64,000 nt of DNA from Saccharopolyspora gloriosae (GCF_014203325.1 NZ_JACHIV010000001.1:807501-871500); one strand, 5' to 3'. Positions 1-12,187 are shown, numbered from the stretch's first letter. Numbers and translations: made by a program. The notes: a model not told the origin generated them from the letters alone.

Positions 1-2872
<2,872 letters not shown>

Positions 2873-2989
2873 CAAAGATTGCTACGCATCCACTATACGG
2901 TGTCTGAGACAACAACTTTGGGTTGTTGATTTCTGAATAGGTTTCACCACGGTGACCGGTGTGCTGGTTGTTTTGTGGTGTATGTGGTT

Positions 2990-3108
2990 TGTCGGTGGTT
3001 TTAGCGGAGCGGGGAACGCCCGGTCCCATTCCGAACCCGGAAGCTAAGCCCTCCAGCGCCGATGGTACTGCACTCGATAGGGTGTGGGAGAGTAGGACAC
3101 CGCCGACA
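2990..3108 (+). rRNA. 5S ribosomal RNA
   Basis: A stretch of about 117-119 nt begins GTCGGTGG and ends CACCGCCGAC, so its two ends pair as the 5S helix I. Inside are the conserved CCCGGTCCCATTCCGAACC and GAAGCTAAG segments. It lies about 120 nt behind the 23S gene, the normal rrn order. The ends are set by helix pairing and are accurate to one or two bases. Confidence 0.95.
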
Positions 3109-3120
3109 ATACTCATCGGG

Positions 3121-3153
3121 AAACGCCCCACAGTCATGGACTGTGGGGCGTTT
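3121..3153 (+). terminator. Rho-independent terminator of the rRNA operon
   Basis: A 13-bp perfect stem (arms 3121-3133 and 3141-3153) extends by two further pairs around a 3-nt loop. The stem is GC-rich and is followed by a T-rich tract (TTTTCGCT). It sits 12 nt behind the 5S gene. Confidence 0.9.
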
Positions 3154-3298
3154 TCGCTATTCCAGGGCGTTCCGGACATCGGCCGCGTTCCACTTCGCCC
3201 TCCAGATGACCACCTGGAGGGTTTTGTCATGCCGGAATCCTCCTCGTGGCCCCTCGGCTGTGGTGTCCCATTCGGTCGCCGCAGCTACAGTCGGCCAG

Positions 3299-4993
3299 AT
3301 GACTAGCGGCGAGCACACCGGACCACGGAACTTGAAGCCTCGCAGTCACGAGGTGACCGACGGGATCGAACGTTCCCCGGCCCGCGGCATGTTGCGGGCG
3401 GTGGGCATGCAGGACGCCGACTTCGCGAAACCCCAGATCGGGGTGGCCTCCTCCTGGAACGAGATCACGCCGTGCAACCTCTCGCTGCAACGATTGGCGA
3501 CGGCCGGCAAGGAGGGCGTGCGCGAAGCCGGTGGCTTCCCGATGGAGTTCGGGACCATCTCGGTGTCCGACGCCATCTCGATGGGACACGTCGGCATGCA
3601 CTACTCGCTGGTGTCGCGCGAGATCATCGCTGATTCGGTCGAGACGGTGATGCAGGCCGAGCGGCTGGACGGCTCGGTGCTGCTGGCGGGCTGCGACAAG
3701 AGCCTGCCGGGCATGCTGATGGCCGCTGCCCGGCTGAACCTCGCCTCGGTCTTCGTCTACGCGGGTTCGACGTTGCCCGGCAAGGTCGACGACCGCGAGG
3801 TGACGATCATCGACGCGTTCGAGGCCGTGGGGGCGTGCGCGCGAGGACTCATCGGTGAGGACGAGGTGGAACGCATCGAGCGGGCCATCTGCCCGGGCGA
3901 AGGCGCCTGCGGCGGGATGTACACGGCGAACACCATGGCGTGCGCGGCCGAAGCATTGGGCATGTCGCTGCCGGGGTCCGCGAGTCCGCCGTCGGTGGAC
4001 CGGCGCCGCGACGTGAGCGCCCGAGACGCAGGCCGGGCCGTGGTGGGCATGCTGGAGCGGGGACTGACGACCCGCGACATCCTCACGAAGGAGGCGTTCG
4101 AGAACGCCATCGCGGTGGTGATGGCCTTCGGCGGGTCGACGAACGCGGTGCTGCACCTGCTCGCGATCGCGAAGGAAGCGGAAGTCGATCTGCGGCTGGA
4201 GGACTTCAACCGGGTCGGCGACCGGGTCCCGCACCTGGCGGATGTGAAACCGTTCGGCAAGCACGTGATGCCGGCGGTGGACCGCATCGGCGGGGTGCCG
4301 GTGGTGCTGAAGGCATTGCTCGATGCTGGCCTGGTGCACGGTGACTGCATGACGGTCACCGGGCGCACCCTCGCGGAGAACCTCGCGGAACTGGACCCGC
4401 CGGAGCTCGACGGCGAGGTGGTGCACGAGTTGTCGAACCCGCTGCATCCCACGGGTGGCCTGACGATCCTGCGCGGTTCGCTGGCTCCGGAAGGTGCGGT
4501 GGTCAAGAGCGCGGGCTTCGAATCCGAGTCGTTCGAGGGGACCGCACGGGTCTTCGACGGCGAGCAGAGCGCGATGCAAGCGGTGGAGGACGACACGCTC
4601 CGAGCCGGCGACGTGGTCGTGATCCGGTACGAAGGCCCGCGGGGCGGCCCGGGAATGCGGGAGATGCTGGCCGTGACGGGCGCGATCAAAGGGGCGGGGC
4701 TGGGCAAGGACGTCCTGCTGCTCACCGACGGCCGCTTCTCCGGCGGCACGACCGGGTTGTGCATCGGCCATGTCGCCCCCGAAGCCACGGACGGCGGCCC
4801 GATCGCGCTCGTCCACGACGGCGATCCGATCCGCCTCGACCTCAGAGCGCGCACCCTCGACCTGCTAGTCGACGAGGCCGAACTGACCCGCCGCCGCACC
4901 GCCTGGACGCCACCCGCCCCGAAGCACCCCCACGGAGTCCTCGGAAAGTACGCCCGCCTCGTCGGCTCAGCCGCCGAAGGCGCCATCTGCTGA
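3299..4993 (+). CDS. ilvD: Dihydroxy-acid dehydratase
   Basis: Converts 2,3-dihydroxy-isovalerate and 2,3-dihydroxy-3-methylvalerate to the 2-oxo acids in cytosolic branched-chain amino-acid synthesis. The 564 residues are the usual family length. The three cysteines expected to hold the Fe-S cluster are visible: C59 (NEITPCNLS), C132 (GCDKSLPGM) and C204 ([12 protein letters not shown]). The catalytic-serine region is near S481 ([10 protein letters not shown]) and is followed by GHVAPEA. The reading frame is open upstream to 3062, but that part covers the 5S gene and terminator; the ATG at 3299 gives the normal N-terminus. The gene stands alone behind the rRNA operon and faces the rskA end across a palindrome cluster. 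Confidence 0.95.
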   Translation: MTSGEHTGPRNLKPRSHEVTDGIERSPARGMLRAVGMQDADFAKPQIGVASSWNEITPCNLSLQRLATAGKEGVREAGGFPMEFGTISVSDAISMGHVGMHYSLVSREIIADSVETVMQAERLDGSVLLAGCDKSLPGMLMAAARLNLASVFVYAGSTLPGKVDDREVTIIDAFEAVGACARGLIGEDEVERIERAICPGEGACGGMYTANTMACAAEALGMSLPGSASPPSVDRRRDVSARDAGRAVVGMLERGLTTRDILTKEAFENAIAVVMAFGGSTNAVLHLLAIAKEAEVDLRLEDFNRVGDRVPHLADVKPFGKHVMPAVDRIGGVPVVLKALLDAGLVHGDCMTVTGRTLAENLAELDPPELDGEVVHELSNPLHPTGGLTILRGSLAPEGAVVKSAGFESESFEGTARVFDGEQSAMQAVEDDTLRAGDVVVIRYEGPRGGPGMREMLAVTGAIKGAGLGKDVLLLTDGRFSGGTTGLCIGHVAPEATDGGPIALVHDGDPIRLDLRARTLDLLVDEAELTRRRTAWTPPAPKHPHGVLGKYARLVGSAAEGAIC

Positions 4994-5003
4994 CCCCACC
5001 AAA

Positions 5004-5374
5004 GTGAACGGCCCGCCCGCCCAACGACACGGGACGAACAGTCCGCTCACCCCAACTGCCCGCACCGGTACCCCGCCACCGCCGAATCGCTCACGTGCCG
5101 TTGATGGATCCGAGCGGGATCAAGTGAACGGACCGTTCGTCCAATGGGATTGGGCGAACGGACCGTTCACCCCGAAAACCCACCCCCGAATCGCCACCCG
5201 CGGGATCGAGTGAACGGACCGTTCGCCCAACGAGATGGGACGAACGGTCCGTTCACTCCAGATGACGGCACCGGCGCCGCACCGGGTGGGGCGCTCAGGT
5301 GCTGGTGGCGGGGTGGAGTGGGAGTGAGTGAACGGACCGTTCGTCCAACGGGATTGGGCGAATGGTCCGTTCAC
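5004..5374. repeat. Palindrome cluster 1 (four 47-bp copies)
   Basis: Four copies lie at 5004-5050 (degenerate), 5124-5170, 5210-5256 and 5328-5374. Each is two 21-nt arms around a 5-nt loop, and each arm contains the 13-bp palindrome GAACGGACCGTTC or its complement version. The cluster fills the gap between convergent ilvD and rskA. Copies 2 and 4 have a T opposite G at arm position 17; copy 3 has C opposite A there. Nothing else is recognisable in this gap. Confidence 0.9.
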
Positions 5375-5391
5375 TTCGGGAGGTGTTGGGG

Positions 5392-6150
5392 TCAGGTGGT
5401 GGGGAGGGTCATGATCGGGGTGGTGGTGGGGGAGGGGGAGCCGCCGGGGGGTTCGATGGTGATGCCGAGTTGGGCGGTGTTGGCGGGCATGGCGGCGATG
5501 AGGGGTTCGGTGCGGTCGGCGGTGGGCGCGGTGAGCAGGCCCGCTGAGGTGGCGGTGCCGCCGGGTTCGATGAACCACAGCTGGTAGACGCGGTCACCGG
5601 GCGCGGGTGCCATGCCGGTGGTCATGAACATCGCTTTGCCCTGCTGCGCGGACAGGACCGTGGTCGCCCGCATCCCGTCGGGACCGGGCGCGTTGATCAC
5701 CCGGGCGTCGGGGGACTGCAGCACCGCGGAGATCTCGGCGCCGCGCTCGCCGGCGGCGATCATGCGGTCGCGGGTCGCGTCGAGTTCCTGCTGCGCGCGT
5801 ACCGCGACGATGCCGAAGACCGCGGCCAGCGCGACTCCGACGGCGGCGGCCGCGACCGACAACCGGGTTCCCCAGGGGAGGTGCGTCCGCCGCCGTCCGG
5901 TGCGGGCGAGGACCGGTGGTGGCGGGTCCTGCCGGGTCTGGCTGATCTCCGCGAGCACCCGCTGCTTGAGCTCGTCCGGCGGAGCGGTGTGCTCGGCCGC
6001 TCCGAGCCGGGCGGCCGCTTCGCGCAGTTCCCCCACTTCGAGGCGGCAGTCCTCGCAGGTGGTCAGGTGCACTTCGAATTCTGCTCGTTCGTCGTCGGGC
6101 AGCGCGTTGACGACGTAGGCGCCGGTCAACGTGGCGAGCTCGGAGCTCAT
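5392..6150 (-). CDS. rskA: Anti-sigma-K factor RskA
   Basis: Membrane-bound regulator expected to hold SigK inactive. It has 252 residues. The N-terminal cytoplasmic part carries a zinc-binding H28-x3-C32-x2-C35 anti-sigma motif (HLTTCEDC). A single membrane segment lies at about 97-117, and the rest is an extracytoplasmic RskA domain. The ATG overlaps the sigK TGA by the ATGA arrangement, so the two are translationally coupled. The long frame running through this gene from 8043 is an artefact; the true start is at 6150. Confidence 0.9.
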   Translation of the reverse strand: MSSELATLTGAYVVNALPDDERAEFEVHLTTCEDCRLEVGELREAAARLGAAEHTAPPDELKQRVLAEISQTRQDPPPPVLARTGRRRTHLPWGTRLSVAAAAVGVALAAVFGIVAVRAQQELDATRDRMIAAGERGAEISAVLQSPDARVINAPGPDGMRATTVLSAQQGKAMFMTTGMAPAPGDRVYQLWFIEPGGTATSAGLLTAPTADRTEPLIAAMPANTAQLGITIEPPGGSPSPTTTPIMTLPTT

Positions 6151-6746
6151 CGGCCCACCCCCAGGCAGTCGCGCAGTCGGATCAGCCCGTCTCGCAGCCG
6201 TGTCTTCACGGTGGACGCGGGTGCGTCGAGCAGGCCGGCGGCTTCCCGGTAGGTGTAGCCGCGGTAGTAGGTCAGCAGCACGGATTCGCGCTGCAGCTCG
6301 GTGAGGGTGGTCAGGCAGCGTCGCACTTGCCGCTGCTCCCACCGGGTGGTGACGGATTCGGTGACTTCGTCGAACGGCCTGCTGTGCTGCTGCGCGCCGA
6401 CGCGGGCTTCGCGGTCGCGCCCGGCTTGGGCGGAGCGGACCCGGTCGACGGCGCGGCGGTGCGCGAGGGTGAGCACCCAGGTCTGCACGCTGCCGCGGTC
6501 GGGCCGGTAGTGGGTGGCGCGCCGCCACACTTCGACGAGCACTTCCTGGGTGACCTCTTCGGACTGCGCGGCGTCCCGCACGACGCGTTGGATCAGGGCG
6601 AACACGGAACCGGCGAGCAGGTCGTAGAGCTGCTCGAAGGCGCGTTCGTCCCCTTTGGCGACTTCGGCGATCAGTGCGCGGGCGTCGGGTCCGTCGTCGT
6701 CGGGCGGTGTCCACCGCTGAGGTCGGGAGTGTGGTCGTTCTTGCAT
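6147..6746 (-). CDS. sigK: ECF sigma factor SigK
   Basis: RNA polymerase sigma-70 factor of the extracytoplasmic-function type, 199 residues. Region 2 covers FEQLYDLLAGSVFALIQRVV through the TWVLTLAHRRAVDRVR segment; region 4 covers LTELQRESVLLTYYRGYTYR and the helix-turn-helix APASTVKTRLRDGLIRL. It follows the methyltransferase gene by 96 nt and overlaps rskA by 4 nt. The assignment as SigK rests on the RskA partner and on the gene order shared with the M. tuberculosis sigK locus. SigK-like promoters are visible at 10804-10883. Confidence 0.88.
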   Translation of the reverse strand: MQERPHSRPQRWTPPDDDGPDARALIAEVAKGDERAFEQLYDLLAGSVFALIQRVVRDAAQSEEVTQEVLVEVWRRATHYRPDRGSVQTWVLTLAHRRAVDRVRSAQAGRDREARVGAQQHSRPFDEVTESVTTRWEQRQVRRCLTTLTELQRESVLLTYYRGYTYREAAGLLDAPASTVKTRLRDGLIRLRDCLGVGR

Positions 6747-6842
6747 TCCGTGGTCCCTTCACCGCCGTGCCGGGTGGGATCGTGTCGAGTCTGCAGGGTC
6801 GAGCGCGTCGGTGTGCGGGTGGCGCCCGCGCACCTGCCGGGG

Positions 6843-8120
6843 TCAGGTGAGCGCTTTGCGGTATCCGAGCTGCCACACGTCGAGGTATCCGGCGCGAAAT
6901 CCGGCTTCGCTGTAGGCGAGGTAGAACTCCCACATCCGGTGGAACCGGTCGCTGAAGCCTTGCGCGGTGATGTCGTCCCGGTTCCGGCGGAAGGTGTCCC
7001 GCCAGGTGCGCAGCGTGGTGGCGTAGTCGGGCCCGAAGGAGTGCCGTTCGGTGCCGCGTAAGCCGGTGTGCTCGCGGACGGTCTGCTCGATCGCGCGCAG
7101 CGAGGGGATTTCGCCGCCGGGGAAGATGTACTTGTGGATCCAGGTGTGCGATCGACGGCTGGCGAGCATCCGGTCGTGCGGCATGGTGATGGCCTGCAAC
7201 CCGATGCGCCCGCCGGGCGCGAGCAACCGGTCCAGCGCGGCGAAGTAGCCGGACCAGTACTCGGAGCCGACGGCTTCGATCATCTCGACGCTGACGATCG
7301 CGTCGTAGGAGCCCGCGGCGTGGCGGTAGTCGCGCAGCTGCACGTCGACGCGTTCGGTGAGTCCGGCGTCGGCGATGCGCCGCTGGGCGAGCTCCCGCTG
7401 CTCGGTGGACAGGGTCAGCGTGGTGACGTGCGCTCCTCGTTCGGCGGCGCGGATCGCGAGCGCACCCCACCCGGTGCCGATCTCCAGCAGCCGGGTTCCG
7501 GCGCGGACTCCGGCGAGGTCGAGGACGCGGTCCATCTTGGTGCGCTGCGCCGCGGCGAGGTCGGAGGCACCGGCGGTGAAAAGCGCCGACGAGTAGGTCA
7601 TGGTCTCGTCGAGGAACGCGGCGAACACGTCGTTGGACAGGTCGTAGTGCCGTTCGATGTTGCGCCGCGACCCGGTGGTGGTGTTGCGTTCGCTGCCGGG
7701 CTTGGGGGCGTCGACCCACCGCCGGAGGCCCTGCAGCGGTTTCGGCACGAGCGTGGCGAGGCGTTCGGCGAACGGGGTGAGCAGGTCGGCGGGCTGGGGG
7801 CTGTCCCACTCCTCGGCCATGTAGGACTCGCCGAAGCCGATCTTCGAGTCGGCGCCGAGGCGGTGGAAGAACGCGCCGGGGTCGAGGATCCGCATCAGCG
7901 GTGCTCCGGCGCCGCCCGCGCCGAGCCGTTCGCCACCGGCGAGCGCGACGCGCACGGGCAGGTCGCGCACCGCGTGCCGGAACACCTTCTCGGCGAAGTG
8001 GGCGCGCACGGGCGAGTGCGGTGCCGGCCCGAGCAGGTCCCACGGAGCTCGCCCGGTCGCGTCGGACCGGTCGGGCTCGGCCGATCCGGTGCGGGGCGGT
8101 GTCGGGAGGGTGATGCTCAT
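6843..8120 (-). CDS. Cyclopropane-fatty-acyl-phospholipid synthase family methyltransferase (UfaA1-like)
   Basis: SAM-dependent enzyme that alkylates double bonds of phospholipid acyl chains. It has 425 residues. Family signatures are ERHYDLSNDVFAAFLDE, TMTYSSALF and the SAM-binding loop LLEIGTGWGALAIRAA. Its position before sigK matches ufaA1 of M. tuberculosis, whose product has been linked to methyl-branched (tuberculostearic-type) acids; the product here is not known. Translation starts inside the stop of the DUF1365 gene (ATGA overlap). The open frame continues upstream in the wrong context and is not part of this gene. Confidence 0.88.
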   Translation of the reverse strand: MSITLPTPPRTGSAEPDRSDATGRAPWDLLGPAPHSPVRAHFAEKVFRHAVRDLPVRVALAGGERLGAGGAGAPLMRILDPGAFFHRLGADSKIGFGESYMAEEWDSPQPADLLTPFAERLATLVPKPLQGLRRWVDAPKPGSERNTTTGSRRNIERHYDLSNDVFAAFLDETMTYSSALFTAGASDLAAAQRTKMDRVLDLAGVRAGTRLLEIGTGWGALAIRAAERGAHVTTLTLSTEQRELAQRRIADAGLTERVDVQLRDYRHAAGSYDAIVSVEMIEAVGSEYWSGYFAALDRLLAPGGRIGLQAITMPHDRMLASRRSHTWIHKYIFPGGEIPSLRAIEQTVREHTGLRGTERHSFGPDYATTLRTWRDTFRRNRDDITAQGFSDRFHRMWEFYLAYSEAGFRAGYLDVWQLGYRKALT

Positions 8121-8845
8121 CGGATGCCTTCCTGGTGGACGTGCGGGCGTCGGGGGACGATGCGGAGCCCGCGCAGCCACAGCGCGATGCCGTGGCGCCG
8201 GATCAGCGCGGAAACCCGGTGCGGCACGAGCGGTCGCCGCAGCACGGCTCGCGCGATGGCCTTGGTCGTGGCGGGTTCGCGGGTGCCGGTGAGCACCGCG
8301 GTCAGCAGCGGCCGGTGCTCGTCGCGCAGCCGGATGCGGACGTGCAGGCGGTCGCCGGGCGGCTGGAACCGCATCTCGTAGCGGCCCTGTTCGGGCAGGA
8401 ACGGGGAGACGTAGAACTCCTTGTCCACCTCGGCTCGCCCGGAGTCGTCGGGGTGCAGCAGGTACGCGTGCCGTTCGCCGTAGGTGTTGTGCACTTCGGC
8501 GACGATGCAGCGCAGCGCCCCGTCGGGCCGGTGGCACCAGTACACGGTGATCGGGTTGAACACGTGCCCCAGCACGCGGGGATGCGCCAGCATCAGGACC
8601 CGCCCGCCGTCGAGCTCCACGCCGCGCAGCGCGAGCCAGCGCTCCAGGTTCCGGCGGATGCTGCGGCGGGGATCGCCGAGGTGGTCGGAGGCGTCGAAGT
8701 GGGCGAACGGCCGCAGCCACCGCGGCGGCCGCGGCAGGTCGTCGAGGTCGACGAGCCAGGTGTAGAGCGGGTGCCGGAAGTGGTTCGGCACGTCGCCGTG
8801 CCGGGTGTGGGTGATGGCGCCGTGGTAGATCGAGGCGCTGGTCAT
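8117..8845 (-). CDS. DUF1365 family protein
   Basis: A 242-residue protein of the DUF1365 family, which has no settled biochemical role but regularly accompanies cyclopropane-synthase-like enzymes and an FAD oxidoreductase. Recognisable family segments are the N-terminal YHGAITHTRHGD, the RPFAHFDASDHLGDPRRSI region and HPRVLGHVFNPITVYWCH. It overlaps by 4 nt both the FAD gene upstream and the methyltransferase gene downstream, so it is part of a coupled operon. A role in fatty-acid modification is inferred from context only. Confidence 0.85.
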   Translation of the reverse strand: MTSASIYHGAITHTRHGDVPNHFRHPLYTWLVDLDDLPRPPRWLRPFAHFDASDHLGDPRRSIRRNLERWLALRGVELDGGRVLMLAHPRVLGHVFNPITVYWCHRPDGALRCIVAEVHNTYGERHAYLLHPDDSGRAEVDKEFYVSPFLPEQGRYEMRFQPPGDRLHVRIRLRDEHRPLLTAVLTGTREPATTKAIARAVLRRPLVPHRVSALIRRHGIALWLRGLRIVPRRPHVHQEGIR

Positions 8846-10113
8846 GCGGGCCACCCCGCGCCGAACGCTTCGGCGGCCCGGACTCCGCTGGCGCAGCCGT
8901 CCTCGTGGAACCCCCACCCGTGGTAGGCGCCGGCGAACCGGGTGCGGGCATCGCCCAGTTCGGGCAGATGGCGTTGCGCCGCAACGGAATCCGGCGTGTA
9001 GACGGGGTGCCGGTAGTGCATCCGGGCGAGGACGCGGTCCGGGCGCACCCGCCCCGCCGGGTTGAGGGTGACCAGGTAGTCCTCCGGTTCGGCGAGCCGC
9101 ATCAACCGGTTCATGTCGTAGCTGACCAGCACGTGCCCCGGATCGGCAGCGCAGCTCGGCTTGTGGTGGTTCCACGAGGCCCGCGCACCGGGCGCGGCGG
9201 GGAGCACGCTCGTATCGGTGTGCAGCCACGTCTCGTTCTCCGAGTAGCCGAACGCACCCAGCACCTTGGTCTCGGCGGGCGTGGGGTCGGCCAGCAGCGC
9301 CAGGGCCTGATCGGCGTGGCAGGCCAGCACCACGCGATCGACCCGGTGCGATCGGTCGCTCTCGTCCCGGATCTCGACGTGCTCACCGGTGCGCTCCACC
9401 GACCGCACCGGAGTGCTGATGTGCACTGCGGACAGTCCGGCGGCGGCGCGGCGCACGTACTCCCGCGAGCCGCCGACCACCGTGCGCCAAGTCGGCGAGC
9501 CGGAGACGGACAGCATCCCGTGGTGGCGCAGGAACGCGAACAGGTAGCGCGCCGGGTAGCGCTTGCTCGCTTCGAAATCCGCCGACCACACCGCCGACAC
9601 CAGCGGCAGCGCGAAGTGGTGCACGAAGTACCGCGAAAAGCCCTGCCCGTCGAGGAAATCGCCCAGCGTCACCGCATCCGCCTGCTCGCCGGGGGCGTCG
9701 AGCAGCCGGTTCGCGGCCCGGTGGAACCGCGCGACCTGCGCCAGCATCGCCAGGTAACGCGGGCGCACGACGTTGCCGCGCTGCGCGAACAGCCCGCCGA
9801 GCCGCTTCGCGCCCGCGTACTCCAGGCCGCATTCGGCGCAGGACACGCTCATCGACATCTCGGTGTCGCGGGTGCGGACCCCGAGTTCGCCGAACAACCG
9901 CAGCAGGTTCGGGTAGGTGCGTTCGTTGTGCACGATGAACCCGCTGTCCACTGGGACAGTGCGGCCGTCGGCGGTGGTGAGGCCATGGGTGTGCGCGTGC
10001 CCGCCGAGCCGGTCGTCGGCTTCGAACAGCAGCACGTCGTAGCGGCGCCGCAACAGGTGCGCGGCGGTGAGCCCGGACACTCCTGCGCCGATGACGGCCA
10101 CGGTCTCGCTCAT
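8842..10113 (-). CDS. FAD-dependent oxidoreductase of the amine-oxidase fold
   Basis: A 423-residue flavoprotein. The N-terminal dinucleotide-binding loop is VIGAGVSGLTAAHLL, with the following acidic residue in LLFEADDRLGGHAHTH. It resembles the oxidoreductases (COG2907 type; Rv0449c in M. tuberculosis) that accompany DUF1365 and cyclopropane-synthase genes. In Rhodobacter, related proteins take part in making furan fatty acids, so oxidation of a methylated acyl chain is a reasonable but untested guess. ATGA overlaps occur at both ends with the alpha/beta hydrolase and DUF1365 genes. Confidence 0.85.
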   Translation of the reverse strand: MSETVAVIGAGVSGLTAAHLLRRRYDVLLFEADDRLGGHAHTHGLTTADGRTVPVDSGFIVHNERTYPNLLRLFGELGVRTRDTEMSMSVSCAECGLEYAGAKRLGGLFAQRGNVVRPRYLAMLAQVARFHRAANRLLDAPGEQADAVTLGDFLDGQGFSRYFVHHFALPLVSAVWSADFEASKRYPARYLFAFLRHHGMLSVSGSPTWRTVVGGSREYVRRAAAGLSAVHISTPVRSVERTGEHVEIRDESDRSHRVDRVVLACHADQALALLADPTPAETKVLGAFGYSENETWLHTDTSVLPAAPGARASWNHHKPSCAADPGHVLVSYDMNRLMRLAEPEDYLVTLNPAGRVRPDRVLARMHYRHPVYTPDSVAAQRHLPELGDARTRFAGAYHGWGFHEDGCASGVRAAEAFGAGWPA

Positions 10114-10796
10114 CGCTGCTCCTCGTTTCCCGTCGCCAGTTCACGGACGAATCGCCTGGTCAGCACTTCCCATTCGGTCCAGCGGCGCACCATGGCGTGG
10201 CCGGCGCCGGACACCCGCACGTACGTCACGGACGGCGGCCTCGGCAGCTGCAGCGCCCGGCGGGCGTAGTCGGCGGACTGCTCGGGGGAGGTGATCCGGT
10301 CGGCGTCGCCGTGCGCGATGAGCACCCGGCCGCCCGTGAGCTGCTCGATCGGCTCGCCCGGTTCCAGCCAGGGAGCCAACCCGCACACGCCGTCGACCGC
10401 CTCGTCGCCCGCCAGGCGCAGCGCCACCCGGCCGCCCAGGGAATGCCCGACCAGCACGATCCGCGCCGTCGGATGTTCTGTCTTGATGCGTTCCAGCGCC
10501 CAGCGCGCGTCGGTCAACGCGTCCAGCGCCGGTTCGTTCCACCCGCGCAGCCGGTTGCGCAGCAGCCACACCTGGGCGGCGCTGCCCGCCGTCGCCTGGC
10601 GCAACGACCGGGCCATCACGTGCATCCGCTGGTAGGCGAGCTGGTAGCGGCGCACCGGGGCCTGGCTGGTGGCCCGGCCTCCGTGCAGGACCAGCACGAC
10701 GGTCCGGGGCGCGTCCGCGCGGGAGCGCAGGACGTGCACCGCGGGTCGCGGTGGGAACTGCCCGGCCGTGTCGCCGAGCCGCTGCTGGGTGTGCAT
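10110..10796 (-). CDS. Alpha/beta hydrolase
   Basis: A 228-residue alpha/beta-hydrolase-fold protein. The nucleophile elbow is GHSLGGR. The acid DADRI (HGDADRITSPEQ) and the histidine of GAGHAM complete the likely Ser-Asp-His triad. Two upstream starts (GTG 10850, ATG 10805) are open, but ATG 10796 is chosen because a SigK-like -10 element (CCGAAT) ends 7 nt before it, giving a leaderless transcript. It is the first gene of the SigK operon and overlaps the FAD gene by ATGA. The substrate is unknown; an acyl ester or lipid fits the neighbours. Confidence 0.78.
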   Translation of the reverse strand: MHTQQRLGDTAGQFPPRPAVHVLRSRADAPRTVVLVLHGGRATSQAPVRRYQLAYQRMHVMARSLRQATAGSAAQVWLLRNRLRGWNEPALDALTDARWALERIKTEHPTARIVLVGHSLGGRVALRLAGDEAVDGVCGLAPWLEPGEPIEQLTGGRVLIAHGDADRITSPEQSADYARRALQLPRPPSVTYVRVSGAGHAMVRRWTEWEVLTRRFVRELATGNEEQR

Positions 10797-10803
10797 ACCC
10801 GCC

Positions 10804-10831
10804 ATTCGGAGCTCGCCCCCGCCCGGACTGG
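10804..10831 (-). promoter_or_regulatory. Putative SigK promoter, leftward operon
   Basis: The minus strand carries a -10 element CCGAAT (10809-10804), a 16-nt spacer and a -35-like CCAGTC (10831-10826). From memory, mycobacterial SigK promoters have a CCATCC-type -35 and a CCGAAT -10. The -10 ends 7 nt before ATG 10796, so the transcript would be leaderless. Confidence 0.6.
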
Positions 10832-10855
10832 TCTCAGTGATCCGGATCACGAAGA

Positions 10856-10883
10856 CCGATCGGCACCCGCCCCTGCTCCGAAT
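10856..10883 (+). promoter_or_regulatory. Putative SigK promoter, rightward operon
   Basis: The plus strand carries a -35-like CCGATC (10856-10861), a 16-nt spacer and a -10 CCGAAT (10878-10883). The -10 ends 5 nt before ATG 10889, so transcription could begin on the start codon. It mirrors the leftward promoter in the same short gap. Confidence 0.6.
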
Positions 10884-10888
10884 GCGGG

Positions 10889-12187
10889 ATGTCGGCGACC
10901 GAGGAAGGGGTTCGTGTGTCCGAACTGCGAAAGCGCCAGGGTGCGGCGAGCCGGATCGAGCGCGCGGTGCGCGACCTCATCGGCATCTCGCTGCCGGTGG
11001 GGCTGACGGCGTGGGACGGCAGCACCGCCGGGCCGCCCGGCTCCCCGCGCGTCGTGTTGCGCAACCGCCGCGCGCTGCGCCACGTGCTGTTCAGCCCGGG
11101 TGAGCTGGGGTTGGCGCGGGCCTACGTGAGCGGTGATCTGGACGTGGAAGGCGACCTGGCGGAGGGCCTGCGCCGGTGCTGGGCCGCGTTCCGCGAGCAG
11201 CGCGCCGGACGGGTGCGGTTCGGGCCGGCGCAGTGGCGGCGGCTGCTGGCCGAAGCGTTCGCGCTCGGGGCCGTGGGGCCGCGACCGGCACCGCCAGCCG
11301 GTGAGGCGAAGCCGAGCGGCCGGCTGCACAGCCGCCGCCGCGACCGGGAAGTGATCGCGCACCACTACGACACCGGCAACGAGTTCTACGAGCTGCTGCT
11401 CGACCCGAGCATGGCCTACTCCTCCGGCTACTGGACCGGGGACGGCGACGATTACGGCCTCGCGGAGGCGCAGCGGGACAAGCTGGACCTGATCTGCCGG
11501 AAGCTCGGGCTCACCGAAGGGACCCGGCTGCTCGACGTGGGGTGCGGCTGGGGCTCGCTGATCCTGCACGCCGCGCGGCACCACGGGGTGCGGGCCACCG
11601 GCGTGACGCTCTCCGCGCAGCAGGCCGCGCACATCCGGGGCCGAGTCGACGAGCTGGGCCTGCAGGAACTGGTCGAGGTCCGGTTGCAGGACTACCGGGA
11701 GATCGACGACCAGCCCTTCGACGCGGTCGCGTCGATCGAGATGGGCGAGCACGTCGGCGAAAGCCAGTACCCCGTGTACGCGGCGGCGCTGCACCGGCTG
11801 CTGCGATCCGGCGGCACGCTGCTGATCCAGCAGATGTCGCGGGCGGGCAACGCCCCCGGCGGCGGCGCGTTCATCGAGGCCTACATCGCCGCCGACATGA
11901 GCATGGTCCCGGTGGGCCGCACCCTCGGGCACCTGGAAGAGGCAGGTCTGGAAATCCGCGACGTGCAGGCGATGCGCGAGCACTACGCGCGCACCGTCGC
12001 GGTGTGGGCGCGGACGCTGGAGGACGACTGGGAACGCGCGGTCGCGCTCCTCGGCGTCGAGCAGGCCCGGACCTGGCGGCTGTACTTGGCGGGCGGCGGG
12101 CTCGCCTTCGAGGAGAACCGCATGGGCGTCAACCAGATCGTCGCCGTGAAGAACGCCGCCGCGCCGCACCGGGGGAACGTCCGGTGA
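10889..12187 (+). CDS. Second cyclopropane-fatty-acyl-phospholipid synthase family methyltransferase
   Basis: A 432-residue SAM-dependent enzyme of the same family as the one at 6843-8120 but clearly different from it. The family region is VIAHHYDTGNEFYELLLDP, then SMAYSSGYW and the SAM-binding loop LLDVGCGWGSLILHAA. ATG 10889 is preferred because of the SigK-like -10 just before it; GTG 10916 is the alternative. Its stop overlaps the GTG of the DUF1295 gene (GTGA). It is read divergently from the sigK operon. A paralogous pair split across one promoter gap suggests two successive or alternative acyl-chain modifications. Confidence 0.87.
   Translation: MSATEEGVRVSELRKRQGAASRIERAVRDLIGISLPVGLTAWDGSTAGPPGSPRVVLRNRRALRHVLFSPGELGLARAYVSGDLDVEGDLAEGLRRCWAAFREQRAGRVRFGPAQWRRLLAEAFALGAVGPRPAPPAGEAKPSGRLHSRRRDREVIAHHYDTGNEFYELLLDPSMAYSSGYWTGDGDDYGLAEAQRDKLDLICRKLGLTEGTRLLDVGCGWGSLILHAARHHGVRATGVTLSAQQAAHIRGRVDELGLQELVEVRLQDYREIDDQPFDAVASIEMGEHVGESQYPVYAAALHRLLRSGGTLLIQQMSRAGNAPGGGAFIEAYIAADMSMVPVGRTLGHLEEAGLEIRDVQAMREHYARTVAVWARTLEDDWERAVALLGVEQARTWRLYLAGGGLAFEENRMGVNQIVAVKNAAAPHRGNVR

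Noticed and set aside
3227..4816. Long open frame antisense to ilvD, and similar antisense frames opposite most genes
   Set aside because: High third-position GC leaves antisense frames open; the translations are rich in Arg, Ala, His and Pro without domains, while the sense frame has full family motifs.
5392..8043. An apparent 883-residue protein joining the methyltransferase region to RskA
   Set aside because: It is a chance in-frame run through other genes; only its last 252 residues, from ATG 6150, are the real RskA.
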